Assembly: GCA_030063045.1 (NCBI GenBank)
Contig: JAQSEB010000138.1
Coordinates: forward strand, 1,178,001 to 1,242,000
Source: Pratylenchus scribneri
Lineage: Eukaryota > Nematoda > Chromadorea > Rhabditida > Pratylenchidae
Length of the DNA: 64,000 nucleotides
Reading direction: 5' to 3'
This document shows positions 47,145 through 55,141 of this stretch, piece after piece; position 1 is the stretch's first letter; each line of letters opens with the position of its first letter. The notes below the pieces were generated by a model, which was not told the origin of the DNA, ran no database searches, and worked only from the letters and a program-made list of their open reading frames with translations. A program made the position numbers and the translations under genes.

Positions 47145-47888
47145 TTAATTTGTTTCGTCGTCGGAAGATTCCATATCTTCTTCCTTCATTATTCCAACTG
47201 GTTCGACTGGTGGTAATTTTTTCTTGAGGCCTAAAATCTTCTCCAGGAGTTTGGATTTCTTCTCTTCTTTAGGATTTACAGGTAAAATAGGAGATGGAAG
47301 GTCGGTTGGTGGAGGCGAAGCCATAGGAGGAGAAGAAGCTAATGGAGGCGAGATAGGTCGGGAAGAATCCAACGAATGGCCCAAAAATGCTGCGGCTCCG
47401 GCGATTAATGTGACCAAATCATTAAGATCGTCGGGCAATGCCATCCTTGATGAAACCTCCTCCATTTTAGACAAATGTTCAATATTCTTTGTGAAAAGCT
47501 CGTGTTCTTCTTGAGTGGGTATCCTTTCTTTTATCTTTTCCTTATACTCCTTATTGACATTTGAAGGGTTGGTCATAAACGAAAAGATGAGAGAGTATAA
47601 TTCGCCAACGGTCAAACCAGTTCTATGACTAATTTCACTGGCAACTTCCAAGTTTGAGGGTGTACTAAGGGGATATTGGGGGAGAATTGCGATCATATAA
47701 TTGATAAAATTCAAAAGCTCCTCATTTTTCTTTGCCTCCAATTCTTTTGGTTTTGGTTCTTCTTTCTGGACTGGTTCTTCTTCTTTCTGGACTGGTTCTT
47801 CTTCTTTTTGGACTGGTTCTACTTTTTCCTCCACGTTGAAGAATCTACCAGTGATTTTACCAGAATAATGAATTTCGAAATTGGACAT
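47145..47888 (-). CDS. Acidic repeat-containing protein, unknown function
   Basis: 247 aa, not recognised. The N-terminus is followed by tandem EPVQKEE repeats (about 23-46), a central predicted helical domain (about 55-150, FINYMIAILPQYPLSTPSN onward), a proline/serine-rich stretch (SPPLASSPPMASPPP), a basic patch (KKSKLLEKILGLKKK) and an acidic C-terminus (EEDMESSDDETN). It is divergent from the penton gene, and the minus-strand TATA box TATAAATA is at 47957-47950. Composition suggests a scaffold-like or disordered adaptor protein, but there is no direct evidence. Confidence 0.65.
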   Translation of the reverse strand: MSNFEIHYSGKITGRFFNVEEKVEPVQKEEEPVQKEEEPVQKEEPKPKELEAKKNEELLNFINYMIAILPQYPLSTPSNLEVASEISHRTGLTVGELYSLIFSFMTNPSNVNKEYKEKIKERIPTQEEHELFTKNIEHLSKMEEVSSRMALPDDLNDLVTLIAGAAAFLGHSLDSSRPISPPLASSPPMASPPPTDLPSPILPVNPKEEKKSKLLEKILGLKKKLPPVEPVGIMKEEDMESSDDETN

Positions 47889-47990
47889 TTTTTTTTGGGA
47901 AATGAATAAGGAAATCAGTAAATGAATGAGGAAATCTATTTTTCTAGGCTATTTATACCCTCGGATTTGACGGAATGCCTATTGCGTGAG

Positions 47991-48001
47991 TATAAAAGGA
48001 C
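47991..48001 (+). promoter_or_regulatory. Core promoter TATAAAAGGAC of the penton gene
   Basis: An exact match to the shared TATAWAAGGAC motif, 32 nt before the ATG. It is back to back with the minus-strand TATAAATA box at 47957-47950. Confidence 0.7.
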
Positions 48002-48032
48002 TGAAAAATCAATAATCTTATCATTTTAAAAA

Positions 48033-49529
48033 ATGTCCAATACAGTCATTGTTCATTTGCCTAGTAATTCAACGGATTATCCCGATAATAAATCGAATCA
48101 TTATCGGGTTCATCTCGGAAGAACACTCAAATTCCCAGGAGAATGGGTTTGCGGTCTTCATAGTATCTTTTTCCCCTACTCATGGCCTTCAACCATTGGT
48201 ACATTGGATGACGATTATATCGGAATTCATTACAATGAAGATGATATGATAAAAATCCCTGTACCAAAAGGGTCCTATACAAAAATTGAGGATTTGATGA
48301 CGTCACTTAATCAAACTCTCATAGACTATGGAGATGCAAATTACAAAACCAGGACAAGAAGAGCAATCGATAATATCCAATCGCCTCCATTAGTCGAAAC
48401 CGACAATTCATCTGTAAACCCTAAAAGTCCTCCTTTGCACAGACCTTCATCTCCTCCTCTTAAGGATAATAAGACCATTCCGGAGCCTGAAAAAACATCT
48501 AATAAAAAACGCAAGACAGATGGTCTCGAATTCTTGTATGGAACAGCACCGCAAGTACCTCCTATAGAAAAGATGAGGAATTTAATAGTACCGGCTCCTC
48601 AGAAGTCGACTACCACTCAGCCTTCGGAATCTACGATTCCAGTGGATAGTCCTCCAAAGAAAAAACCCAAGACTGATGGTCTCGAATTCTTGTATGGACC
48701 GTTAGGAGAAGCTTTGAATGCGTTGAATTTGATTCTACCATCAGTCGAACCTACAAAAGATAAAACTCAGCCTCCTTCGGAATCTACGATTCCTCAGTTG
48801 CCTCCTTCCCAGTCGGCTATTCCTCCTCCTCCAGAGGAGGAGGCTAAGCCTCCTCCTCCTCCTGGACCCTCGGAATCTACGATTCCTAAACCAGTAGAAG
48901 CTCCTCCTCCAAAGAAGAAACCCAAGACCGATGGTCTCGAATTCATGTATGGACCTATAGGACAAGGTTTGAATACATTGAGTCTATTCATTCCATCAGT
49001 TGAACCTCCACGTGCTCCAAAAATTGAAGAACCACCCAAACCTCCTCCTATGACAAATGATATTATAAAATCAATGATCGATTCCGTGGAATTTCAATAT
49101 AATATGGATATTGAACGCTTCAGAGTTGTCTTCAATAATGAGAATATTACCCATCTGAGTCTATCTCAACAGTTAGGCTATGTCCTTGGATTTGAGAATC
49201 CTTCCTCAATTCGTAATAATGAAGTGGCCAAATACAAATCTGATTTACGTGGAGGCTTTACATCGTTTGCTGTCTATGCCAAAGGATTAACTGGAAATAT
49301 TATTATTGGGAATCTACTAAATTCTCTACTCCGAGTCGTCAGTTTGAATGGAGCCCAACCTGGAGACTATGTGGAGAAGATTTATGACTCACCACTCTAT
49401 GTTCCAGTTTTACCAAAAGAAGTCAGCGAAATTGAAATCAAAATTAGTACATTAGATGGAAGACCTATACCTTTTCAATATGGTAATGTCATGATTGTAT
49501 TGATTTTCAAAAAAGTAATAAATTTTTAA
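48033..49529 (+). CDS. Penton-like minor capsid protein with proline-rich insertion
   Basis: 498 aa. The N-terminal block (VHLPSNSTDYPDNKSNHYRV, then GEWVCGLHSIFFPYSWP) and the C-terminal block (about 345-498, including LLRVVSLNGAQPGDYVEKIYDSPLYVPV and IKISTLDGRPIPFQYGNVMIVLIFKK) are hallmarks of the Polinton penton/minor capsid (single jelly-roll). Between them is a low-complexity insertion (about 110-345) with three copies of a lysine-rich K-K-x-K-T-D-G-L-E-F-x-Y-G motif (near residues 158, 208 and 293) and several (S)ESTIP repeats. The insertion is probably a disordered surface or interior loop; the lysine clusters resemble nuclear localisation signals. Confidence 0.92.
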   Translation: MSNTVIVHLPSNSTDYPDNKSNHYRVHLGRTLKFPGEWVCGLHSIFFPYSWPSTIGTLDDDYIGIHYNEDDMIKIPVPKGSYTKIEDLMTSLNQTLIDYGDANYKTRTRRAIDNIQSPPLVETDNSSVNPKSPPLHRPSSPPLKDNKTIPEPEKTSNKKRKTDGLEFLYGTAPQVPPIEKMRNLIVPAPQKSTTTQPSESTIPVDSPPKKKPKTDGLEFLYGPLGEALNALNLILPSVEPTKDKTQPPSESTIPQLPPSQSAIPPPPEEEAKPPPPPGPSESTIPKPVEAPPPKKKPKTDGLEFMYGPIGQGLNTLSLFIPSVEPPRAPKIEEPPKPPPMTNDIIKSMIDSVEFQYNMDIERFRVVFNNENITHLSLSQQLGYVLGFENPSSIRNNEVAKYKSDLRGGFTSFAVYAKGLTGNIIIGNLLNSLLRVVSLNGAQPGDYVEKIYDSPLYVPVLPKEVSEIEIKISTLDGRPIPFQYGNVMIVLIFKKVINF

Positions 49530-49572
49530 TTGTAGTTTGTGTTTGAGTATAAACTATACAAAAATAAAAGTG

Positions 49573-49583
49573 TATATAAGGAC
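49573..49583 (+). promoter_or_regulatory. Core promoter TATATAAGGAC of the zinc-ribbon gene
   Basis: Shared TATAWAAGGAC motif, 93 nt before the ATG at 49666. Confidence 0.65.
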
Positions 49584-49665
49584 CGAATTTTGGTCATTTT
49601 TCTCATTCTTATCATTCTTGACTTTTCGATTATTAAATTCACTCCGTTCATTTTGAATACAAAAA

Positions 49666-50058
49666 ATGAATCCGTCCTTCCAAAATAATTCTCCATACCA
49701 AACTCCATTCCCAAATAATCCTCCGTTCCCGAATAATTTCCAAAATAATCCTCAATTTCCGAATCCTCAATTCCAAAATCCTCCTCCACCTCCTCCATAT
49801 CATAATAACAACTTTCCGAATAATGAATCGGCTACTTCCAAAAAACCTCACTGGAAATTATTCAAGGGAAAATATGTACTCATCTATTATCTCTGCGAAC
49901 AATGTCAAGACCGATTATATCATTCTCAAGACCGAATTATGGAAAAGGAGGATGGATGGGTCATTAAAATCGAAATGTGTCAAGATTGTGTCGATAAGAA
50001 TTGTAAGGCCACGACTGCCTTATCCAAACCATATGTCAAGAAACAAGAAGAATATTAA
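49666..50058 (+). CDS. Small zinc-ribbon-like protein with Asn/Pro-rich N-terminus
   Basis: 130 aa. The first 50 or so residues are low-complexity N, P, F and Q repeats (FPNNFQNNPQFPNPQF type) ending in PPPPPP. The C-terminal half has a CEQC pair and, about 30 residues later, CQDC plus another Cys, consistent with a single zinc ribbon. No family is recognised. The gene has its own late-type promoter directly after the penton gene. A role in the virion or in transcription would be guesswork. Confidence 0.65.
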   Translation: MNPSFQNNSPYQTPFPNNPPFPNNFQNNPQFPNPQFQNPPPPPPYHNNNFPNNESATSKKPHWKLFKGKYVLIYYLCEQCQDRLYHSQDRIMEKEDGWVIKIEMCQDCVDKNCKATTALSKPYVKKQEEY

Positions 50059-50176
50059 AGACACAAAAATCCTATAATATACTCATTAATATAATTAATT
50101 TCATGAATATAATTAATTTTCATTTTATCTCATAAATAAATTGAATAAATAAATAAATAATAAATAAATAAATGAA

Positions 50177-50695
50177 TTACATATGGCTTGTGTATATTCC
50201 CATCGGAGTTCCGTCGTTATTCATGAAATAGATGGTCCCCATGTTCTTATTTGAATTGAGCAATGCCGGTAGCTCAATTCGGAAGAATGTTCGTAGGACT
50301 CCAAACTGGTTGACGGGCTCGATATTCTGCACAAAGACATAGGCATATCCTCGTGCTTGAAGGGCATATTTCCTCGAAGCCATATCCCAAAGTTCTGAAG
50401 CCTTCTCAGAACTAAGCGGAGGTCCAAATTTGTACGTCCCGTTGTTGTTAAACAAATCGAGATCGTCCAAATATTTTCCTCCAGGGGTCATTTCGAGGGT
50501 CTGGATTTTATGTTTGATGGCAAATATTTCGGCATGCTTTCGATTGGAGCCGGAATAGAAGACGCCTCGATTATAGGTGGAGGAGAAATCCAATACTTCT
50601 CGAATAAAATACGACAAGTATTGGAAGACAAATTCGGGATCATCGGAGGCACTCAATTCGAGGACAGTTGGGAGGGAGATTGTAATTTCGGACAT
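50177..50695 (-). CDS. CD38-like ADP-ribosyl cyclase / NAD glycohydrolase homologue, copy 1
   Basis: 172 aa, intact. Predicted to act on NAD+ (cyclic ADP-ribose formation or NAD hydrolysis). The sequence aligns by eye with the ADP-ribosyl cyclase family, including the CD38-fold effector domains of bacterial contact-dependent toxins. VFYSG has Y47 at the position of CD38 W125. TLEMTPGGKYLDD has E68 and D77, matching E146 and D155 with the same spacings of 21 and 9. ELWDMASRKYA has W103, matching W189. FFRIELPALL has E141, matching catalytic E226 with spacing 38 versus 37. It lacks a signal peptide and the disulfide cysteines of animal CD38, so it probably acts in the cytoplasm. It is divergent from the PAZ gene and paralogous to 56951-57530. 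Activity is inferred, not shown. Confidence 0.7.
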   Translation of the reverse strand: MSEITISLPTVLELSASDDPEFVFQYLSYFIREVLDFSSTYNRGVFYSGSNRKHAEIFAIKHKIQTLEMTPGGKYLDDLDLFNNNGTYKFGPPLSSEKASELWDMASRKYALQARGYAYVFVQNIEPVNQFGVLRTFFRIELPALLNSNKNMGTIYFMNNDGTPMGIYTSHM

Positions 50696-50918
50696 TTTTT
50701 CAAGGAAAAAATTAAATTCGGAGCTGAGTAAATTTGGGAGAGATTTTCGACCTCCGATTTTTGGGTTTTTTCAAGAATGATTTGGAAAAATGGCCGGAAA
50801 TCGGTTTTAAGCCGATATTCCTCGGATGATGACTCATCCTCTTTTTCGGATATGTATAAAAGGACAAAAATCGAATCATATTCATTTCATTCATTCATTC
50901 CTTTAAAATCCCTAAAAA
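50696..50918. promoter_or_regulatory. Divergent promoter cyclase-1/PAZ with AP-1-like site
   Basis: It contains ATGACTCAT (50829-50837), a perfect AP-1/GCN4-type site, and the plus-strand TATAAAAGGAC (50855-50865) for PAZ. The 120 bp next to the cyclase ATG (50696-50815) recur in inverted orientation at 57824-57941, ending at the start codon of a different gene. The cyclase side has no strong TATA, only GGCTTAAAAC. Confidence 0.65.
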
Positions 50919-51410
50919 ATGAAAACTGTCCTCCAAGAATGCCTTCAACTCCTCAAATGCAAAAATAATCAATTGGATTATAAGATTTCTCATCCCGAAT
51001 CCCGAGAGAAATTACTCAAACATTTAATTGGTCGTAGAGTCCAAACAACCTATGAAGACCGTAATGGCTTCAAGAAAATATTCACAATTGGCGGATTAAG
51101 CCGTCAAGGAGCCGATTCCATATATGCCTACGGAAAATTGTCCCGAACCTTCAATGTAACTGTCTCCCAGCATTTCTTTTCCCGTCATAATATTCGTCTC
51201 AAAAATCCCTATCTTCCATGTATCATTGAAAAACATGGACCAAATTCGGAGGATCGTTATTATCCCTTGGAATTACTCAAATTTATCGACGAGGAGGACC
51301 AATGTAGATGTGCCGATATCTTTGAATTATTCCAATTACAAATTGAGGAGGAGGAAATTGACGATGACTCTCAATGTTCATTTTGTACATTTTGTTCCCA
51401 ATACCATTAA
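50919..51410 (+). CDS. Stand-alone PAZ-domain protein (Argonaute-derived)
   Basis: 163 aa. Residues about 28-123 match the PAZ domain of nematode Argonautes: HLIGRRVQTTYEDRNG (35-50), IFTIGGLSRQ (54-63), NVTVSQHFFSRHNI (79-92) and LKNPYLPCIIE (94-104), with YYPLELL (114-120) closing the domain. PAZ binds the 2-nt 3' overhang or 3' end of small RNAs; the aromatic and basic positions expected in the pocket (H85-F86, R89-H90, Y114/Y115) are present. There is no MID or PIWI domain. The C-terminal 40 residues are acidic and Cys-rich (CRC, then CSFCTFC). I infer capture of a host Argonaute fragment that could sequester small RNAs and dampen RNAi. The frame is intact and the gene has a late-type promoter. 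Confidence 0.85.
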   Translation: MKTVLQECLQLLKCKNNQLDYKISHPESREKLLKHLIGRRVQTTYEDRNGFKKIFTIGGLSRQGADSIYAYGKLSRTFNVTVSQHFFSRHNIRLKNPYLPCIIEKHGPNSEDRYYPLELLKFIDEEDQCRCADIFELFQLQIEEEEIDDDSQCSFCTFCSQYH

Positions 51411-51488
51411 ATTGTATTAATGCATCCGTACAAATTAATACTTCCATAAAGATATTCAATACAAATTAATGCATCCATATATTATCAT

Positions 51489-51908
51489 TCATTTTATTAA
51501 TTTATTAACAAAAGATTTTACGAATAAATCAGGATCATTTTTGGAATCTAATAATTTACAATAATTATCGAGGGAATATCCAAGGGAAATATGATAAATG
51601 AAGGAAATACAATGATGGGGACATGTATTGGCATCAAGGGATTGGTAACATTTGGCATTCCTTCTTATATTTTTGATGTCAAGGGTAGGCGGGTTTCCAA
51701 AGCTGTCAAAATATAATACATCATTTTTCCTCAAAAAATAGTAGACCACCCAATGACTACCTTCTTCTCGGGAATTGTCCAAATTGACGACAAATGAAGA
51801 GGGGAAGGTTGAGGGTAATTCAAGTCGATCGATGGGCACACATTTCTTAAACCTTTGTCGTGTCATTGGATTGGATTCGAGAATAGTTGTAAGGAGGAGG
51901 GTGTCCAT
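51489..51908 (-). CDS. pro: Adenain-like cysteine protease
   Basis: Virion maturation protease, 139 aa. The catalytic set of the adenovirus-protease/Ulp1-like fold is visible: H52 (GSHWVVYYF), D68 (YFDSFG), Q89 and C96, with Q-to-C spacing of 7 as in adenain. The residue after the nucleophile is P rather than the usual G (NTCPHHC). The N-terminal MTRQRFKKCVPIDRL is also typical. The start overlaps the end of the upstream membrane-protein gene by 62 nt; if M15 is used the overlap is 20 nt. Likely substrates are capsid and core precursors of the same element. Confidence 0.9.
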   Translation of the reverse strand: MDTLLLTTILESNPMTRQRFKKCVPIDRLELPSTFPSSFVVNLDNSREEGSHWVVYYFLRKNDVLYFDSFGNPPTLDIKNIRRNAKCYQSLDANTCPHHCISFIYHISLGYSLDNYCKLLDSKNDPDLFVKSFVNKLIK

Positions 51909-52446
51909 CGGGAACGTCGATATTGGAAAGTCGATTGCTTAATATACGCCCCACATCGTCCATACTCATTTCGTTGTTGAAAATATGAGGATATCGATTT
52001 ACAAGATCATTCCTCGATCTTTCGAATTCGGTTTGTCGTCTTTCGATTAGTTTGAAGCATCCAAATGCCCGACATGTGAAGAGAAGTCCTCCGATTATGG
52101 CCATTAAATAATAGAGGAATGCCATAAGACAGTATGCATGTCCATAAAAGTTGTTATTTTCCGGTGTTTCTTTGCAAAGAGGAAGATCGGGCACGAAATT
52201 TGGATTGGAATAAATAATTTTGGGGTTATCCGTTGGAATCGTAGATTCCAAAGGTTCGGAGAATTTTTGAGGAAATGAGGAAGTTTCAGGGGGGATTGTT
52301 GTTTGAGGCCTTACGGATTTTAATATCTCTTTATATTGGGAGTATTCGGGTAAATTATATTTATATGTATATTTTGTTCTGGGCTCCTCAGTCGGGAATG
52401 ATGAAATTATGGAAATTAAGGGGATAATGAAGAAAATGAAGAACAT
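51847..52446 (-). CDS. Type I membrane protein with PPPY motif
   Basis: 199 aa. An N-terminal hydrophobic signal (FFIFFIIPLISIISS) is followed by a Pro/Ser/Thr-rich ectodomain containing ESTIP, one transmembrane helix (about 109-133, LMAFLYYLMAIIGGLLF) and a cytoplasmic tail with GHPPPYNYS near the C-terminus. PPxY is the late-domain signal by which enveloped viruses recruit NEDD4-type ligases and ESCRT. Not homologous to anything I recognise. A minus-strand TATA box (TATAAATA, 52481-52474) lies about 30 nt before the ATG. It could be a virion membrane protein or an egress factor. Confidence 0.72.
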   Translation of the reverse strand: MFFIFFIIPLISIISSFPTEEPRTKYTYKYNLPEYSQYKEILKSVRPQTTIPPETSSFPQKFSEPLESTIPTDNPKIIYSNPNFVPDLPLCKETPENNNFYGHAYCLMAFLYYLMAIIGGLLFTCRAFGCFKLIERRQTEFERSRNDLVNRYPHIFNNEMSMDDVGRILSNRLSNIDVPDGHPPPYNYSRIQSNDTTKV

Positions 52447-52689
52447 TTTTAAAGATTTATCGGTTTTTTGGGATATTTATACTTTTTTTGACTCAAAGAG
52501 CCTCGAACTGTCACAATCTTTATCCCTCAAAGAGCCCCTACGGTTTATTCAAATTTCGCGCGCGCAATTAAATTGGATCGAAGCCAGCCGGTCAGCCGGC
52601 TGCATTTTCCCTTTCATTCTTCCCTCATCCATTCCTCGCCATTCCTTGATCCCCGAAAATATTTTCACCGTCTATTCCTCCTTCAAAAA
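52447..52689. promoter_or_regulatory. Divergent promoter with internal copy of the terminal 17-mer
   Basis: Besides the minus-strand TATA at 52474-52481, this region has TTTCGCGCGCGC (about 52555-52566, E2F-like) and CCAGCCGGTCAGCCGGC at 52584-52600. The latter is identical to a 17-mer located 17 bp in from each Polinton end. It serves the membrane-protein gene (-) and the basic spliced gene (+). Confidence 0.6.
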
Positions 52690-53151
52690 ATGTCCAATCC
52701 TCTGGAAATTAATGAATTGGCCAATTCGTTTGGGAATATGGAAATAACACCGAAATCGCCGGAAAAGATGGACACATCGGAAAAGATGGTATCATTTTTT
52801 TATATAAATATGAAATTAATCATTATTCAGAATTCTCCTGAAAAAATGGAGATTACACTTCAACGTCCTCGAATAAAGGCGCCGTCTCCTCCTTGTCCTT
52901 GGGCACCAATCAAAAATGCGGTAATCAGGAAAAATAATCACAAAATTCAATCAAATATTCAGAAGCGGCGGTTGATGTTTCCTGGGGCATCGTCCAAGGC
53001 TCGCCGCAAACTTGCCAAAATTCAAAAGAATCGGGCAAAGAGAGCCAAGAAGATGGAGAAGAAGAAGAAGATGTGGGCTATGATTCCGCGTATTGCCCTC
53101 AATGCTATTAAGTTCGGGAAGGCCCCTATCCATAAGCCCATAAACCCCTAA
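52690..53151 (+). CDS. Small basic protein, spliced, unknown function
   Basis: Begins MSNPLEI. I infer two introns of exactly 42 bp, 52789-52830 (GTATC..TTCAG) and 52921-52962 (GTAAT..TTCAG). Both are multiples of three, so the unspliced frame is also open. The spliced product is about 125 aa. The N-terminal part repeats SPEKM/MEIT, the C-terminal half is strongly basic (RRKLAKIQKNRAKRAKKMEKKKK), fitting a nucleic-acid-binding protein. The last residues are encoded by a GGGCTTATGG-type repeat, suggesting the C-terminus was acquired from it. An in-frame upstream ATG at 52573 lies in the promoter and is unlikely to be used. Confidence 0.6.
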   Translation: MSNPLEINELANSFGNMEITPKSPEKMDTSEKMVSFFYINMKLIIIQNSPEKMEITLQRPRIKAPSPPCPWAPIKNAVIRKNNHKIQSNIQKRRLMFPGASSKARRKLAKIQKNRAKRAKKMEKKKKMWAMIPRIALNAIKFGKAPIHKPINP

Positions 53152-53194
53152 ATCCCATCCTTGCCCATATCCATAAGCCCATAAACCCCTAAAT
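53123..53194 (-). repeat. GGGCTTATGG-type repeat, tandem inverted copies
   Basis: CATAAGCCCATAAACCCC occurs twice, related to the units at 41831-41980 and 44361-44409 in opposite orientation to the first set. It overlaps the 3' end of the preceding gene. Confidence 0.75.
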
Positions 53195-53338
53195 TAATCA
53201 ATTTCCTCATAAATATACCTCATTTTTCAATTAATATTTATCCCATAATTAATCAATTAATAATGAAATAATAATAAATAAAATAATTCATGAAAATTAA
53301 ATGTATTTTTTTTCCTCTTTTTTTTGTCCTCATTTTTC

Positions 53339-53806
53339 TCAACGTCGAAATGAAATTGTCGTTTCCCGACCAACAGCCCTAGTGCGCATCGAAGCCAACG
53401 GAATAAGGCTTGTGTCTGAAAATTGGGGGATTTTTGGAATAAGTTATACAAAATATTACCTGTACGGGGTTGGGCATTTCCTTCTTCCTCACTTTGTCGC
53501 ATAAAGCTTTGTCGAAATGCATTGAGGCAGAACATGGCGGCAAATATCTTTAAAAAATTGGAAATTTTCTTGATTTTTTATTAAATATTTTACCTGTAGA
53601 ATTAGGATTAAGGTCAATAGGATGATGATTGGGATGCCAAAATTGTCGAAAGTCCATGGATTTGCCAGATAGTTGTTAATTTGGTCGATTGAAATACGCT
53701 CAGAAACGCATATCACTGGCTTGGAATATGGGGGAGGACGGACACAATATTGCCCTTTTGGACAATAACAATTTTCAATATCCATATGCGTCCAATTCAC
53801 GGACAT
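53339..53806 (-). CDS. Spliced single-pass membrane protein with Cys-rich N-terminus
   Basis: Three exons inferred: 53806-53594, 53547-53460 and 53415-53339; introns of about 45 bp with GT..AG; total 378 nt, 125 aa. The N-terminal ectodomain is short and Cys-rich (CYCPKGQYC, then RPPPYSKPVIC). A transmembrane helix spans the first splice junction (IIILLTLILIL continuing into IFAAMFCLNAF), which supports the intron. The tail is basic and ends FRR. No signal peptide is evident, so a type III topology is likely. No homologue recognised. It sits in a cluster of membrane-protein genes on this strand. Confidence 0.68.
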
Positions 53807-54143
53807 TTTTGGGGAATTTTTTTGGGAGAGAGAATGAATGAATGATTTGGCCCATCTTCCTACCCACCCTTTTTTCTCCCCTTTATTCCAAAGATTCTAA
53901 TTTACATATTTTATTGATCATAATTTATTCGGAGTGTTTAATGAAAAGAAAATTTTATAAGAATGAATCATCGTTTTTTAAGGGGGAGATCACAAAAGTT
54001 TTGTTGAGGACTAAATATAAATAAAAAATTATTCACAATTTTAAAGTGAAATTTGAGGAAAATTTAAATTGAGGGTGGATTCTGGTGAAAAATTAATTAA
54101 ATTCCAATTTTTGATTGAGCCATTCCTCCTTCAATTCTTCTTC
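53807..54143. other. Intergenic, nothing recognised
   Basis: AT-rich spacer containing the likely promoter of the gene ending at 53339. No conserved motif or convincing frame was found; the 60-residue plus-strand frame at 53842 looks random. Confidence 0.5.
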
Positions 54144-54906
54144 TCATTTATTCGACTGTGGACCCTCAGGCGCCTGGAATCGAACCAATCCGATGAAGAC
54201 GAACAGGCAAAGATGGATGAACGCCAAAATGACCAGGAGCATGTTTGACACGAACATGCGTTCTGAATTTATTAGATTTTAATTAAAAATTGTATAAATT
54301 AAACATACCCTCCCAAATTGAGGCCAAACAAATTGGAAATTGACGGCTTGGTTGTGGAGTCTCCGTTGGACGATTGTCTAAATTATTAAATTAATTTTGA
54401 GATTTATTATAATTAAAAAATACCGTTGGTTTGGCGAATGAATCGAGACAAGTCCTCATCGATTTGGCGTTGTGACAATGCCGGAGTGTGCAGTCAGTCG
54501 ATCAATGAAGAACGAGAAGCTAAAAATTAAGGGAATATTAATAATTATTAATTAAAATGTTTACATGAGTCGATCGGCGGGGTCCAAATTCGAGGGCGTT
54601 GGCCTTGAGGGCGTTCGGCGATGACATTTTCTATAGAAAATTATAATTGATTTTTAATTAATTTAAAAAAACCATAATTTGGAGCGGCTCGGCCCAATGA
54701 TTCAATTGAACGGTCCGTTGGCTGTTCTTCCTCATTTCGAATTGCGGCTGGTCGGCGCGGGTGGCGGAAATAGAATCGGCCGTTGATGAATTCTATAAAA
54801 TATGAATAAAAAATGAATAATTATTCTTAAAATTACCTCCTTCCTCATTCTGTGGAAGCCGTTCAAATGGGTTTGGGTTCGGTTTAGGTGAGTCGCGATT
54901 GTCCAT
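54144..54906 (-). pseudogene. Spliced C-terminally anchored membrane protein with in-frame stop
   Basis: Six exons inferred: 54906-54837, 54792-54673, 54630-54565, 54519-54424, 54377-54309 and 54262-54144, with all introns in phase 1 and GT..AG ends. The summed 540 nt keep a single frame from the ATG to a terminal TGA, except for one in-frame TGA at 54496-54494 (codon 94 of 180). Downstream of it the frame stays open through two more introns into a clear transmembrane helix (MLLVILAFIHLCLFVFIGL) near the C-terminus. The N-terminal part is Pro/Arg-rich. Best read as a nonsense mutation in a real gene; stop readthrough or an error are alternatives. Function unknown. Confidence 0.6.
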
Positions 54907-55141
54907 TGTTAGCCGGGAATTGATTGTTTCAAATTTGTTTTTTAAACTGGATGATCTATAAAATAAATTAATTGATTCCTCAATTTTTAAAAAATATTAA
55001 ATTGGATATCCAAAATGGATAATAAAAATGAAAATGCAACAAATTTATTCAGGAAACCGGTAGAAAATTTAATTTGTCCGCATTAAAATTAGAAGAAAAA
55101 ATGTCAATAAATTTATTTTTCAATTCTCCTCATTTCTCCCC
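54907..55141. other. Intergenic, nothing recognised
   Basis: AT-rich spacer between two minus-strand genes. It presumably contains the promoter of the downstream gene and the 3' end of the upstream one. Confidence 0.5.
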
